A DNA stretch of 51,339 bases from Streptomyces sp. SM11 (GCF_002910905.1 NZ_NEUE01000192.1:1-51339), one strand, 5' to 3'. Numbered from the stretch's first letter, positions 17,066 to 25,633 are shown. Notes: generated by a model from the sequence alone, not told the origin. Translations and numbers: made by a program.

Positions 17066-19720
17066 ATGAAGCCGTCCCGTCCGTTGTACGAGCGTGAACC
17101 GGAACTCGCTGCCGCTGCCGAGGCGGTGGACGCCCTGTGCGGTGCGCAGGCTGTCGGAGGGCTCCTGGTCTTCAGCGGAGAGGCGGGGATCGGCAAGACC
17201 GCGCTGCTCGCCGAGATCCGGGCGATGGCCGCCGACCGCTGCACCGTCTGGTCGGCCCGGGGAGGCGAGACCGTCACCTCCGTACCGTTCCATGTCGTAC
17301 GGCAGTTGCTGCAACCCGCCCTCGACCAGTTCCCGCCCGACGAGACGCGGGCCCTGTTCGGCGACTGGTACGAGACCACCGCGCCAGCCCTGGGGCTCGC
17401 CGAGCCGAGCGGACCGCAGCCCGACCCGCAGGGTGTGCGCGACGGTCTGGACTTCGTCGTCGGCCGGCTCGCCTCCCGGCTCAGCCACCGGCCGTTGCTG
17501 CTGATCGTGGACGACGCCCACTGGGCCGACGGCGAATCCCTCGCCTGGCTGGCCTCGTTCACCGCCCGCCTCGGTGAACTCCCGGTCCTGGTCGTGCAGG
17601 CGCACCGACCGCAGGAGCTCGCCGAACGCAACGCCAACTACATCGCCGACCGCGAGGCCGAGCGCGGCTTCGGCAGCCAGGGCACGGTCAACCGGGTAGC
17701 CCTGCGGGCCCTGACCCCGGACGCCACCGCCGTGCTCGTCCGTGCGGGCCTCGGCGAGCATGCCGACGACCCGTTCTGCCGTGAAGTGTGGGCCGTCACC
17801 GGAGGCAACCCGTACGAGGCGGTCGAGCTGGTCGCCAAGGTCCAGGACCGCGAACTGCCGCCGGTGGAGGAATCGGCCGGCGAACTGCGCGAGCTGGGCG
17901 CGTCCGCCAGGGGCAGCGGGCTCGTCGCCCGGCTGGAGCGGCTCGGCACGAACGCCAACCGGTTCGCCTGGGCCGCCGCGGTCCTCGGCACCGACATCTC
18001 CCAGGAACTGGCCGCCACACTCGCCGGAATGAGCTCGGCGGAGGCCGCCGACTGCACCGCCCGGCTGCGCGACGCCCGTATCGTCAGCGGCTTCGACCCG
18101 CTGGAGTTCGTCCACCCGCTGATCGCGACCGCCGTCTACCGCTCGATCCCGCCGGCCACCCGCACCGCCATGCACGGGCGCGCCGCCTGGGCGATCACCC
18201 GGGCCGGACTCGGCGCCGCCGCGGCCTCCCGGCACCTGCTGGAGGTCCACCCGGACGACGACCAGGAGCTGGTCGCGCAGCTGCGGGAAGCAGCCGGCCA
18301 GCACCTTGCCGTCGGTGCGCCGGAAGCGGCCCGGCGCTGTCTGGAACGGGCACTGGAGGAGCCGCCGCGCCCCAAGGACCGGGCCGTCTTGCTGTACGAA
18401 CTGGGCTGCGCGACGCTGCTGAGTTCCCCGCCCACCACGGTCCAGCACCTGCGCGCCGCCCTGGACATGCCGGGGCTCGACGACGGGCTGCGGATCGACG
18501 CCACCTTCCGTCTCGCGGCCGCGCTCGCCCACAACAACCAGCTCAAGGACGCGGCGCTCTCGCTGGCCGCCGAAGCCGCGCGCACCGCACCCGGCCCCGG
18601 GCTGATGCGCCTGCAGGCCGCGCACTTCATGTGGGAGGGAATGCAGGCCGCCGAGGACGACGGGCCGACCCGCTCCCGGCGCCTCGCCCGCAACGCCGAC
18701 CACCTCAAGGGCCGCGACAACTCGGAGCGGGCGCTGCTCACGCTCCGGGCTTTCGACGCCATGCTGCGCGGTGAGAACGCCCAGCTCATCGTCGACCTCT
18801 GCGAACGCGCGCTGATCGACGGCAGCCCCGCCCGGGGGCTCGGCTGGACCGACTCCGAGTGGGGGTTCGAACTCCCCACCATGGTCGGCATCACCTACAC
18901 CTTCGTCGACCAGCTGGACCGTGCCGAGAGCCTCTTCGGCGAAGCGGTCCGCGCCTTCGAGATCTCCGGCTGGAGCGGGGCCCACCTGGCGTTCGCCCAC
19001 ACCCTGCTCGGCATGGTCCACCGCCGGCGCGGCCGCCTCGCCGAGGCCGAGGGCTTCCTTCGTGAAGGGCTCCGCCTCGCCGACCGCGTCGGCTCCGGAC
19101 TGCCCGTCCACTGGGACGCGGCCTGCCTGCTCATCGACACGCTGCTGGCCCGTGGACGTACCGACGAGGCCCGCCGTGTCGCCGACCGCTACGACTTCGG
19201 CCCGCCCTACCCCAGCGCCATGGTGCTGCCGGACGGACCGTGCGTGCGGGGCCGCCTGCTGCTGGCGGAGGGCCGCAAGGAGGACGCGGTCGTCGAGCTG
19301 GAAGCGGCGGGCGCCGCTCTGGAGCCGCGCGAACGCTTCAACGGCATCTGGGCTCCCTGGGCCGGTGACCTGGCGCGGGCCCTGGCAGAGGACGACCCGG
19401 CCCGCGCGGCGCATCTCGCCGCCCGGAACCGGGTGCACGCCGAACGGTTCGGCACGCCCACCGCGATGGGCGAGGCCCTGCGCTGCGTCGCCCTCTTCGC
19501 ACCCCCGGAGCGGTCCGCGCAACTGCTCGCCGAGGCCGTGGGACACCTGGAGAAGTCCTCCTCCGCCTACGAGCACGCGCTCGCCCGGGTCGACTACGGC
19601 ATCGCGATCGGTTCGCACCGGGAGCTTGCCCGTGCCCAGAAGCAGGCGATGGCCTGCGGAGCCGAGGGGCTGGCCGCCCGCGCCCAACAGGCGCGGGCGT
19701 CGATACGGTCCTCGGAGTGA
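17066..19720 (+). CDS. LAL-like AAA ATPase without LuxR domain
   Basis: An 884-residue protein. Residues 1-250 are a P-loop ATPase: Walker A in GEAGIGKTALL (about residue 40), Walker B in LLLIVDDAHWAD (about residue 150), then a GGNPYEAVELV sensor region near residue 247, exactly as in LAL (MalT-like) regulators. Residues 430-880 are tetratricopeptide-like helical repeats. LAL proteins end in a 60-residue LuxR helix-turn-helix; this one stops after RAQQARASIRSSE with no such motif, and the downstream sequence up to the tRNA does not encode one. It is probably an ATP-dependent signalling or scaffold protein that does not bind DNA itself. ATG 17066 fits the MKPSRPLYERE start. Confidence 0.85.
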   Translation: MKPSRPLYEREPELAAAAEAVDALCGAQAVGGLLVFSGEAGIGKTALLAEIRAMAADRCTVWSARGGETVTSVPFHVVRQLLQPALDQFPPDETRALFGDWYETTAPALGLAEPSGPQPDPQGVRDGLDFVVGRLASRLSHRPLLLIVDDAHWADGESLAWLASFTARLGELPVLVVQAHRPQELAERNANYIADREAERGFGSQGTVNRVALRALTPDATAVLVRAGLGEHADDPFCREVWAVTGGNPYEAVELVAKVQDRELPPVEESAGELRELGASARGSGLVARLERLGTNANRFAWAAAVLGTDISQELAATLAGMSSAEAADCTARLRDARIVSGFDPLEFVHPLIATAVYRSIPPATRTAMHGRAAWAITRAGLGAAAASRHLLEVHPDDDQELVAQLREAAGQHLAVGAPEAARRCLERALEEPPRPKDRAVLLYELGCATLLSSPPTTVQHLRAALDMPGLDDGLRIDATFRLAAALAHNNQLKDAALSLAAEAARTAPGPGLMRLQAAHFMWEGMQAAEDDGPTRSRRLARNADHLKGRDNSERALLTLRAFDAMLRGENAQLIVDLCERALIDGSPARGLGWTDSEWGFELPTMVGITYTFVDQLDRAESLFGEAVRAFEISGWSGAHLAFAHTLLGMVHRRRGRLAEAEGFLREGLRLADRVGSGLPVHWDAACLLIDTLLARGRTDEARRVADRYDFGPPYPSAMVLPDGPCVRGRLLLAEGRKEDAVVELEAAGAALEPRERFNGIWAPWAGDLARALAEDDPARAAHLAARNRVHAERFGTPTAMGEALRCVALFAPPERSAQLLAEAVGHLEKSSSAYEHALARVDYGIAIGSHRELARAQKQAMACGAEGLAARAQQARASIRSSE

Positions 19721-19767
19721 GGTAATGTTTGTCCTGCGCGGTCACCGGGGCAACCGGGGGAACGCGG

Positions 19768-19841
<74 letters not shown>

Positions 19842-19860
19842 CTGGAGACAGTCGCAGGGC

Positions 19861-19894
19861 AGGGCCGGTTTCGGAATCATCCGAGACTGGCCCT
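19861..19894 (+). terminator. Terminator hairpin after tRNA-Pro
   Basis: AGGGCCGGTTTCGGA (19861-19875) pairs with TCCGAGACTGGCCCT (19880-19894) through 15 pairs including two G-U, with an ATCA loop. It begins 19 bp after the tRNA. Confidence 0.75.
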
Positions 19895-20048
19895 TGGCCA
19901 TTTCTGAGGACCGTTGGGGACCGGCGTCCTGGGCCGGGGGCAGCGGGACCGCGGGCTGGTCGCCGACGGCTCGGCCGGCTGGGACACCTGGAGCAAGGCA
20001 GGCCAGAGGCCCAACATTCGGTCCGGTCACCGCGCCGTCGGCGACCGG

Positions 20049-20534
20049 TCACCCGGCGGCGGTCAGGCGGCGCCGAAGCTCCTCCTCCGATACGTCTTCC
20101 ATATGGGTCAGAAATACCCACATGTGCCCCGAAGGGTCCTTGAGGATGACGGTGCGGTCACCGTGGAACATGTCCTTCGGCGGCTGGAGGATCTCGGCGC
20201 CGGCGGCCTGGGCGCGCTCCGCCAGGGTGTCGACGTCCGGCACGAAGACATGCAGCGTGACGGACGTGCCTCCGCCGAGGGAGGTCGGCGCGGCGAAGGA
20301 CGCGGTCTCCGCCTCGTCCACGCTGGAGTCGCCCAACATCAGCGCCGAGCGTCCGATGGTGATCTCGGCGTGCAGAACCCCGCCGCCCGGAGCGTCGATC
20401 CTGAAGTCCTCTCGGGCGTCGAACGCCCGTTGGTAGAAATCGATCGCCGCAGCGGCATCATCGACCATGATGTGCGGGGTCACGGCATAGCGGTAGCGAT
20501 CGGGGATCTCGATGTGGGCTGTGTGCTCGGTCAT
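20049..20534 (-). CDS. VOC family (glyoxalase/PhnB-like) protein
   Basis: A 161-residue protein of the PhnB-like branch of the vicinal oxygen chelate superfamily. The first beta-alpha-beta-beta-beta module contains TPHIMVDDAAAAIDFYQRAF and HAEITIGRSALMLGDS. The second contains TLHVFVPDVDTLAERAQAAGAEI and DRTVILKDPSGHMWVFLTH. Metal-ligand positions are partly conserved (His in TPHI, Glu in AEI). These proteins bind metal and small electrophiles or antibiotics; the substrate is unknown. Upstream at 20594-20616 lies a SoxR/MerR-like operator, suggesting induction by a redox-active or thiol-reactive compound. ATG 20534 follows AAGGAGG. Confidence 0.88.
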   Translation of the reverse strand: MTEHTAHIEIPDRYRYAVTPHIMVDDAAAAIDFYQRAFDAREDFRIDAPGGGVLHAEITIGRSALMLGDSSVDEAETASFAAPTSLGGGTSVTLHVFVPDVDTLAERAQAAGAEILQPPKDMFHGDRTVILKDPSGHMWVFLTHMEDVSEEELRRRLTAAG

Positions 20535-20593
20535 GGCGAACCTCCTTGGTAGGCGCCGCCGGTCGGTTCCTGCGGCTCTGAGAGAAACCTAGA

Positions 20594-20616
20594 AGGTCAA
20601 GTTCGCTTGAGGTCAA
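20594..20616 (-). promoter_or_regulatory. SoxR/MerR-type operator-promoter
   Basis: Read on the minus strand, TTGACCTCAAG, CG, then AACTTGACCTT form an inverted repeat, with TCTAGG just downstream as a possible -10. The arrangement closely parallels the E. coli soxS operator core (CCTCAAGTTAACTTGAGG). It lies 60 bp before the VOC gene. No MerR gene is adjacent, so the regulator would act in trans. Confidence 0.65.
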
Positions 20617-20768
20617 GCGTCGATGTGGCCCTGCGGCACACCTGCCCGCCGGTAGTACGCAGGGGTGTGGGCGGAGGCGTCGAAGTGTCTCCAGGGGGGG
20701 CGGACCTGGATCCGGGGCCACCCGAACGCGGTAGTGATCTGCCGCTCGATCGTGTCCGCCACGGTCAC
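20613..20768 (-). CDS. Possible small ORF or C-terminal gene fragment
   Basis: A GTG-initiated frame of about 51 codons with strong GC third-position bias ends in a protein-like sequence (RIQVRPPWRHFDASAH, then TPAYYRRAGVPQGHIDA). I recognise no family. It could be a genuine short protein or the last exon-like remnant of a lost gene. Its stop codon overlaps the MerR-like operator of the VOC gene. Confidence is low because there is no ribosome-binding site and no homologue I can name. Confidence 0.3.
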   Translation of the reverse strand: MTVADTIERQITTAFGWPRIQVRPPWRHFDASAHTPAYYRRAGVPQGHIDA

Positions 20769-20840
20769 GGGGGCGAAAGTTTCCCCGCGACGGGCCGGCT
20801 CCGTGAGCGTCCGGGGCGTTGTCCCTCTGGTGGTAGCCCG

Positions 20841-21064
20841 TCAGCAGGGCCGCCGGTGGCGTTCTTCGAGGATGCCCGCCAGGGTGACGATCGCCGACCT
20901 CTTGCTCCCCATCGTCCTGTCCAGTCCCCGGAACAGGGCGACCGTGTGGCGGACTTCGCCGGAGATGAGCGGGGCGCCGTCGCGGCGGCAGCGGGCGTCG
21001 CGAATGCCCCGGAGGTGAGCATTACGGTCGCGGTCGTCGTCAATGCCTTGTTTCGCATGAGCAT
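20841..21064 (-). pseudogene. Small secreted protein, apparently frameshifted
   Basis: ATG 21064 has a good GGGAGA site and starts a clear Sec signal peptide (MLMRNKALTTTATVMLTSGA, then FATPAAAATA). After about 30 residues this frame becomes Ser/Arg/Pro-rich and unlike a protein. The neighbouring frame, overlapping at the same point, reads LISGEVRHTVALFRGLDRTM, then GSKRSAIVTLAGILEERH, which looks native and stops at about 20841. One indel near 20975 would join signal peptide and mature part into a 74-residue exported protein. Whether this is real decay or a sequence error cannot be told. Function unknown. Confidence 0.4.
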
Positions 21065-21836
21065 GGTGAGAATCTCCCTTTCTGGATGATGACCTGCCGA
21101 ACCGGCCGGCGTCATGGTTCTCGGTGGCATGGACAAGCTCGCAGTTCTGCGCTGTCGAGCAACCATGACCGTTCTCGGCCACATCCGGCCATGATGTTCG
21201 GGCTCACCGAGAATGCTGAGCTCACAAGGGGGAACAAGATGCTCCGCATCCGCTCCTCATGACGTTGGTGCATGCGGCACCGGGCTCCGCAGTCGATGCG
21301 AGATGTTCATACGAAGTCGCGTAGGGCACCCAGCGAGGCGCGGCCCTCACCACGGTCGGTAATTCAAGTCCCCAGCGTTCTCATGCCGACAAGGCGTACG
21401 ACGTTCCTCACCTGCGGAAACGGTTACGGGGACAGTGCATCGGCGTCCGCATCGCCAGAAAAGGCATCGTGTCCGGCGAAAGGCCGGGTGTCGGTCGGCG
21501 GGCATTGGGGTCGGTAGGAGACGCGAGAGATCGCGAGGACGGCCCCCGGACCCTGTCCGCGCGTTGAATGGTCGCTCGTGCCTGTCACACAGTGGCCACA
21601 CCCCGTTGTCCACGGCGACACCCGTCGGCCCCCGCGGCGGTGCGGCGGTGGGACTGCCGGTCGGCAGAGGCTTCCGCTGTGCGGCCCCCTTCTCCTGCGG
21701 GCACCGGCTGCGTCCACGCGGCGGTACCCCCGGACGGCCCACATCCACTCGTGCCGGCGGGAACGCTGGGTGAGGGTGGCATTGGCCGTGTCTGCCGGAC
21801 CGGGCCCTCCTGCCCGCTGCCCCGAAGGAGTTCGAG
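21065..21836. other. Gene-poor stretch before the alkylsulfatase
   Basis: I see no convincing gene, RNA or repeat. Open frames here lack ribosome-binding sites and recognisable domains. GC content is slightly lower near 21190-21420, which may hold promoter sequence. An AAGGAGTTCGAG ribosome-binding region at 21824-21835 belongs to the downstream gene. Confidence 0.5.
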
Positions 21837-23738
21837 ATGGCTCGGAACACCGATACCAAGCCCGCCGAGCAGGCCGTCGCACTGGCCAACAAAAGGGTCC
21901 GGCAGAACTATCCTTTCGGCGACCGCCAGGACCTCGAGGATGCGCGGCGCGGTTTCATGGGCACGGCGGAGGATCACGTGATCCGCGACGCCGAGGGGAG
22001 CGCGGTGTGGGACCTGGACGCCTACGGGTTCCTCGGCCAGGAGTGCCCGGACACGGCCAACCCGAGCCTGTGGCGGCAGAGCCGGCTCTGCTCCGACCAC
22101 GGTCTGTTCGAGGTGACCGAGGGCATCTACCAGGTGCGCGGCTTCGACCTGTCGAACATGACGGTCGTCGAAGGGGAGCGCGGGATCCTGGTCATCGACC
22201 CGTTGCTGTGCGCGGAGACGGCCGCCGCGGGCCTCGCCCTGTACCGCGGCCACCGCGGAGACCGGCCCGTCACCGGCGTCCTCTACACCCACAGCCACGC
22301 CGACCACTTCGGCGGCGTGCGAGGTGTCATCGGCGACGAGGACGTCGCGGGCGGCGTACCGGTGTTCGCCCCGCACGGCTTCCTGGAGCACGCCGTCAGC
22401 GAGAATGTCTACGCGGGCACGGCCATGAACCGTCGTGCCGCCTACATGTACGGCGCCGCCCTGCCCAAGGGCGAGCGCGGGCAGATCGGGGCCGGTCTCG
22501 GCCAGACCCTCTCCACCGGCGCGGTCGGCCTGATCGCCCCGACGGTGGACATCACCCGCTCCGGGCAGACGGAGACGGTCGACGGCATCCGGATGGTCTT
22601 CCAGCTCACTCCCGGGACCGAGGCGCCGGCGGAGCTGAACATCCACTTCCCCGACCACGCGGCCCTGTGCATGGCGGAGAACGCCACCCACAACCTGCAC
22701 AATCTGCTGACCCTGCGGGGCGCGGAGGTCCGCGACCCCAGGATCTGGGCCCGCTACCTGACCGAAGCGGTCGACCTCTTCGTCGGCTCCTCCGACGTCG
22801 CGTTCGCCTCCCACCACTGGCCGGTCTGGGGCCGCGACCGCGTCCTGGCGTTCCTGTCCGAACAGCGCGACCTGTACGCCTACCTGCACGACCAGACGCT
22901 GCGCATGCTCAACCAGGGTCTGACGGGACGGGAGATCGCGGAGGAGATCCGGATGCCCCCGGCCCTGGAACAGGCCTGGCACACCCACGGCTACTACGGC
23001 TCCGTCAGCCACAACACCAAGGCGATCTACCAGCGCTACCTGGGCTGGTTCGACGGCAATCCGGCCCATCTGTGGGAGCACCCGCCCGCCGAGTCCGCCC
23101 GGCGGTACGTGCTGTACATGGGTGGCGCCGACGAGGTGGTGAAGCGTGCCCGCCGCTCCTACGCCGAGGGCGACCTCCGCTGGGTGGTCCAGGTCCTCAA
23201 CCACGTGCTCTTCGCCGACCCCGACCATACCGAGGCACGGGACCTGCAGGCCGACGCGCTGGAACAGCTCGGATACGGCAGCGAGAACGGGACCTGGCGC
23301 AACTTCTACCTGATGGGAGCGCTGGAGCTGCGCCACGGATCCGTCGGCACCCCCACCTCCACCGTGGCCCCCGACCTGCTGGCGGTCCTGACGCTGGAGC
23401 AGCTGTGCGACGCCCTCGCCATCCGGGTGGACGGGCCGGGGAGCTGGGACGCGGACATCACCGTGCGCTGGAAGCTCTCCGAGGGCGAGCCCCTCACTCT
23501 TCGGCTGCGCAACGGTGTCCTCACCCATGTCAGGGGAACCGGGCCGGCGGCGGCCGCCCCGGACGTCGAGATCCTCGTGACGGAGCTTGAGATGCGGGCC
23601 GTGCTGCTCGGCTCCCTGTCACCGGCCGACCTCATGGCCCGCCATGGAGTCGAGATCACCGGTGACGTCGGCAAACTGACCGAACTCCTCGGCCATCTCG
23701 GCGACCCGGACCCGGACTTCGCGGTCGTCACACCCTGA
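21837..23738 (+). CDS. Linear alkylsulfatase (SdsA1-like, metallo-beta-lactamase fold)
   Basis: A 633-residue protein. Residues 85-330 are a metallo-beta-lactamase domain with the zinc motif THSHADHFGG (about residue 155), further ligands in AENATHNLHN and SSDVAFASHHWPVWG, matching group III sulfatases such as SdsA1. Residues 340-480 form the helical dimerisation domain (YLHDQTLRMLNQGLTGREIA). Residues 500-633 form an SCP2-like C-terminal domain that binds the alkyl chain. It should cleave primary alkyl sulfates such as dodecyl sulfate to alcohol and sulfate. There is no signal peptide. ATG 21837 follows AAGGAG. It ends at a strong bidirectional hairpin. Confidence 0.93.
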   Translation: MARNTDTKPAEQAVALANKRVRQNYPFGDRQDLEDARRGFMGTAEDHVIRDAEGSAVWDLDAYGFLGQECPDTANPSLWRQSRLCSDHGLFEVTEGIYQVRGFDLSNMTVVEGERGILVIDPLLCAETAAAGLALYRGHRGDRPVTGVLYTHSHADHFGGVRGVIGDEDVAGGVPVFAPHGFLEHAVSENVYAGTAMNRRAAYMYGAALPKGERGQIGAGLGQTLSTGAVGLIAPTVDITRSGQTETVDGIRMVFQLTPGTEAPAELNIHFPDHAALCMAENATHNLHNLLTLRGAEVRDPRIWARYLTEAVDLFVGSSDVAFASHHWPVWGRDRVLAFLSEQRDLYAYLHDQTLRMLNQGLTGREIAEEIRMPPALEQAWHTHGYYGSVSHNTKAIYQRYLGWFDGNPAHLWEHPPAESARRYVLYMGGADEVVKRARRSYAEGDLRWVVQVLNHVLFADPDHTEARDLQADALEQLGYGSENGTWRNFYLMGALELRHGSVGTPTSTVAPDLLAVLTLEQLCDALAIRVDGPGSWDADITVRWKLSEGEPLTLRLRNGVLTHVRGTGPAAAAPDVEILVTELEMRAVLLGSLSPADLMARHGVEITGDVGKLTELLGHLGDPDPDFAVVTP

Positions 23739-23743
23739 CGCTC

Positions 23744-23775
23744 GCCCCGCCCGCCGTCTTCGCGGCGGGCGGGGC
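23744..23775. terminator. Bidirectional terminator hairpin
   Basis: GCCCCGCCCGCCG (23744-23756) and CGGCGGGCGGGGC (23763-23775) form a perfect 13-bp stem with a TCTTCG loop, between the convergent alkylsulfatase and SHOCT genes. Confidence 0.85.
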
Positions 23776-23797
23776 TGGGGGCGCCCGTTCAGGACCT

Positions 23798-24064
23798 TCA
23801 GGACCCCGGAATGCGGGCCTTCTCGGTGGCGAACTCCTCGTCGGTGAGCAGCCCTTGGGCCTTGAGCTCGGCGAGCTGGGTCAGTTGGGACACCCGGTCC
23901 GAGCCCGCCGGTGCCGGGGCAGGCGCCGGGGGAGGAGACGCGGCTGCCTGGCGCCGCATGTCCCGCCGTTCCACGCGGTTGGAGACCGCGGTGGCCGTGC
24001 CCGAGATGACAGCGGTGCGGGCGATGGTGCCCAGCAGGCCGGGCCGTCCGAATCGTTGAGGCAT
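23798..24064 (-). CDS. Small SHOCT-domain protein
   Basis: An 88-residue protein. Residues 1-35 are amphipathic (MPQRFGRPGLLGTIARTAVI), 40-60 are a Pro/Ala linker, and 60-86 are a SHOCT motif (LTQLAELKAQGLLTDEEFAT, then EKARI). SHOCT motifs are short oligomerisation elements at protein C-termini. ATG 24064 has a GGAGA site. The gene follows the broken DUF6325 gene by 23 bp; DUF6325 and SHOCT proteins are commonly paired in Streptomyces, so this is the surviving half of that pair. Function unknown. Confidence 0.85.
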   Translation of the reverse strand: MPQRFGRPGLLGTIARTAVISGTATAVSNRVERRDMRRQAAASPPPAPAPAPAGSDRVSQLTQLAELKAQGLLTDEEFATEKARIPGS

Positions 24065-24087
24065 GACTGCCGTCTCCTTCGTCTCTG

Positions 24088-24418
24088 TCAGTTGCCGTCG
24101 AGTGCCGCGATCGCTTCGACGACGGCGTCCCGCGGAACGCGTTCCAGCTCGCCAGCTCGCCCGCGGATCCCCGTACCGCTGCCGCCAGCCGCGCGGCCCA
24201 CGTGTTCTCCCAGGCCACGACGAGTGCGGAGGACCCATCACCGAGGGAGTCGGACACCGTCCGCAGGTCTTCGTCGCTGAGCGGGTCGAACTGGACGTCC
24301 GAGACCTGCCGCAGCGTTTCGGCCACACCGGGATCGGTGAGTTCCACCACGGTGACCGAGTTGTCCTCCGCCTTCGAGACGAGGGTCAGATCGAGGATCC
24401 GTACGACGCGTCCGCCCG
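24088..24418 (-). pseudogene. DUF6325 family protein remnant
   Basis: The frame reads RVVRILDLTLVSKAEDNSVT, then VVELTD, and later SSALVVAWENTWAARLAAAV, the C-terminal two thirds of a DUF6325 protein, an alpha/beta protein usually paired with SHOCT proteins. The N-terminal about 30 residues (normally MGPIDYVVVEFPG-like) are absent: upstream the frame runs into a DsbA-like remnant. Near 24140 a single missing G shifts the frame; adding it back gives ERVPRDAVVEAIAALDGN and a stop at 24088, exactly the family ending. So the gene is truncated at one end and frameshifted at the other. Confidence 0.6.
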
Positions 24419-24594
24419 GCCGACAGCGAGCGGGTCGGACGCGTCCCGTCGGGCGAGCGCGAGCAGACTCACGTCGGCCGGTGCCGGTGCCGGCACCGGT
24501 GCCGTCGAGCGTGAGTGCGAAGGCCGCGGCGGCCGCGGCGACCAGGAGGAGCGCTCCGGCCGCGGACGTCAGTCCGAAGCCGTGACCGGACACC
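24410..24594 (-). pseudogene. DsbA/thioredoxin-family remnant (N-terminus only)
   Basis: GTG 24594 starts a signal-anchor helix (GALLLVAAAAAAFALTLDG) overlapping the end of the upstream CPVC membrane gene. After a frame change within a CACCGG-type repeat near 24490-24500, the sequence reads APADVSLLALARRDASDPLA, then VGRADA, which is the conserved lead-in to the active-site strand of membrane-anchored DsbA-like proteins. It stops there, before the catalytic CxxC, and joins directly to the DUF6325 remnant. The thiol-oxidoreductase domain proper is missing. Confidence 0.5.
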
Positions 24595-25084
24595 GGCCCT
24601 GGGTGGAGAGGCGCCGCAGTGCTGCTTCCGTGAGCAGTGCGATGGACGCGACGGCGAACAGCGGCTGCAGGGGAGCCCAGTAGCTCAGCGCTCCGGACGA
24701 GCCGAGGAGGACGAGCACGAGCTTGTTGCATACGGGACAGCCCACGGCGAAGAACGACAGCACCCCGCCGAGAGCCCCCATGCGGCCGTCCAGGACTGTC
24801 CCGGGAGGCTGCGTGGACGGGGGTGTGACCGGGGGTGCGACCGGCGGGCGGACGTACGTGCTCAGCACGAGGCCGGCGAGGACGGCGGTGAGGGCCAGGG
24901 CGGGATAGTTCCACCACTGCACGGGGACCGAGCGGCCGAACAGGGGGGTGGGCACCACATCGGTGGGCACGCCGACGGCGAGGGCCGTGGCCAGGGCGCC
25001 GAGCCCTGCCACCAGCCACTGGCTGGGCCGCCACGCGCGCAGCGCCTTGCCCGCCCGGCTCCATGAGCGTCGGGAAGAGGACAT
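24569..25084 (-). CDS. Four-helix membrane protein with CPxC motif
   Basis: A 171-residue integral membrane protein with about four helices (WLVAGLGALATALAVGVPTD, YPALALTAVLAGLVLSTYV, GALGGVLSFFAVGCPVCNKL, APLQPLFAVASIALLTEAAL). Helix 3 contains CPVC, a redox- or metal-type motif, at about residue 116. It lies directly upstream of a DsbA-like remnant and overlaps its GTG start, so the two probably formed a thiol-redox or metal-handling pair in which this protein re-oxidises or reduces the DsbA partner. That role is inferred from context; I do not recognise a named family. ATG 25084 gives an acceptable start. Confidence 0.75.
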   Translation of the reverse strand: MSSSRRSWSRAGKALRAWRPSQWLVAGLGALATALAVGVPTDVVPTPLFGRSVPVQWWNYPALALTAVLAGLVLSTYVRPPVAPPVTPPSTQPPGTVLDGRMGALGGVLSFFAVGCPVCNKLVLVLLGSSGALSYWAPLQPLFAVASIALLTEAALRRLSTQGRCPVTASD

Positions 25085-25140
25085 GCGGAAATCTCCGTTT
25101 CCGGATGGAAGGGATCAAGGACACGACCGTGAGGGTCGGC

Positions 25141-25521
25141 CTACGTCCGCAAAACGGAGAAAGCGGTGACGGGGTGAGGTGGCGCGGGACCACCGCGGCA
25201 GAACGAGGCGCCCGAATCGGCCGTCGGCACGGGGACATCCGCCCACTGCTGCCAACCGGATGCCGGAACGGTGCCCGTTGTGCGGTCGGAGCGCGGCGCC
25301 GCGTTCTCGGCGGCCACCAGCTTCTTGCCGCACGGAACGGAGCCCTCATCCACCGAGGGCTGGACGGCGGCTGCCTGGGGCACGGACGCCGGGCCGGGAA
25401 GGGCCGCGTCCTGCGGCGAGGTCCGGCCGAGCAGACACAGCAGGCCGACAGCTGCCACCAGAAGCACGAGCAGACCACGCAGCGTGACGGTGGCCGCCGC
25501 GGGGGTCGTCGCTCGCCTCAT
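25141..25521 (-). CDS. Membrane-anchored small exported protein
   Basis: A 126-residue protein: a basic N-terminus, one hydrophobic helix (residues 13-33, TLRGLLVLLVAAVGLLCLLG), then an extracellular segment rich in Ala, Pro and Ser with two Cys (VPCGKK and ASFCRGG) that could pair. ATG 25521 has GGAAGAG upstream. It precedes the CPVC membrane gene on the same strand by about 55 bp and is probably co-transcribed with it, so the Cys pair may be a substrate of that redox unit. I do not recognise the family. Confidence 0.6.
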   Translation of the reverse strand: MRRATTPAAATVTLRGLLVLLVAAVGLLCLLGRTSPQDAALPGPASVPQAAAVQPSVDEGSVPCGKKLVAAENAAPRSDRTTGTVPASGWQQWADVPVPTADSGASFCRGGPAPPHPVTAFSVLRT

Positions 25522-25633
25522 GTACGCCTGCTCTTCCTGGGAGGTCACCCCACAATAGAACACGCGATCCGGGCTCCGGACCCCGGCGTCGGGCGAGGGC
25601 CGGAGTCCGGAGTCAGGAGTCCGGGCTCCGGAC

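Noticed and set aside
21347..21892. Open frames antisense to the alkylsulfatase leader
   Set aside because: Arg/Pro-rich, no start signal and no recognisable motif.
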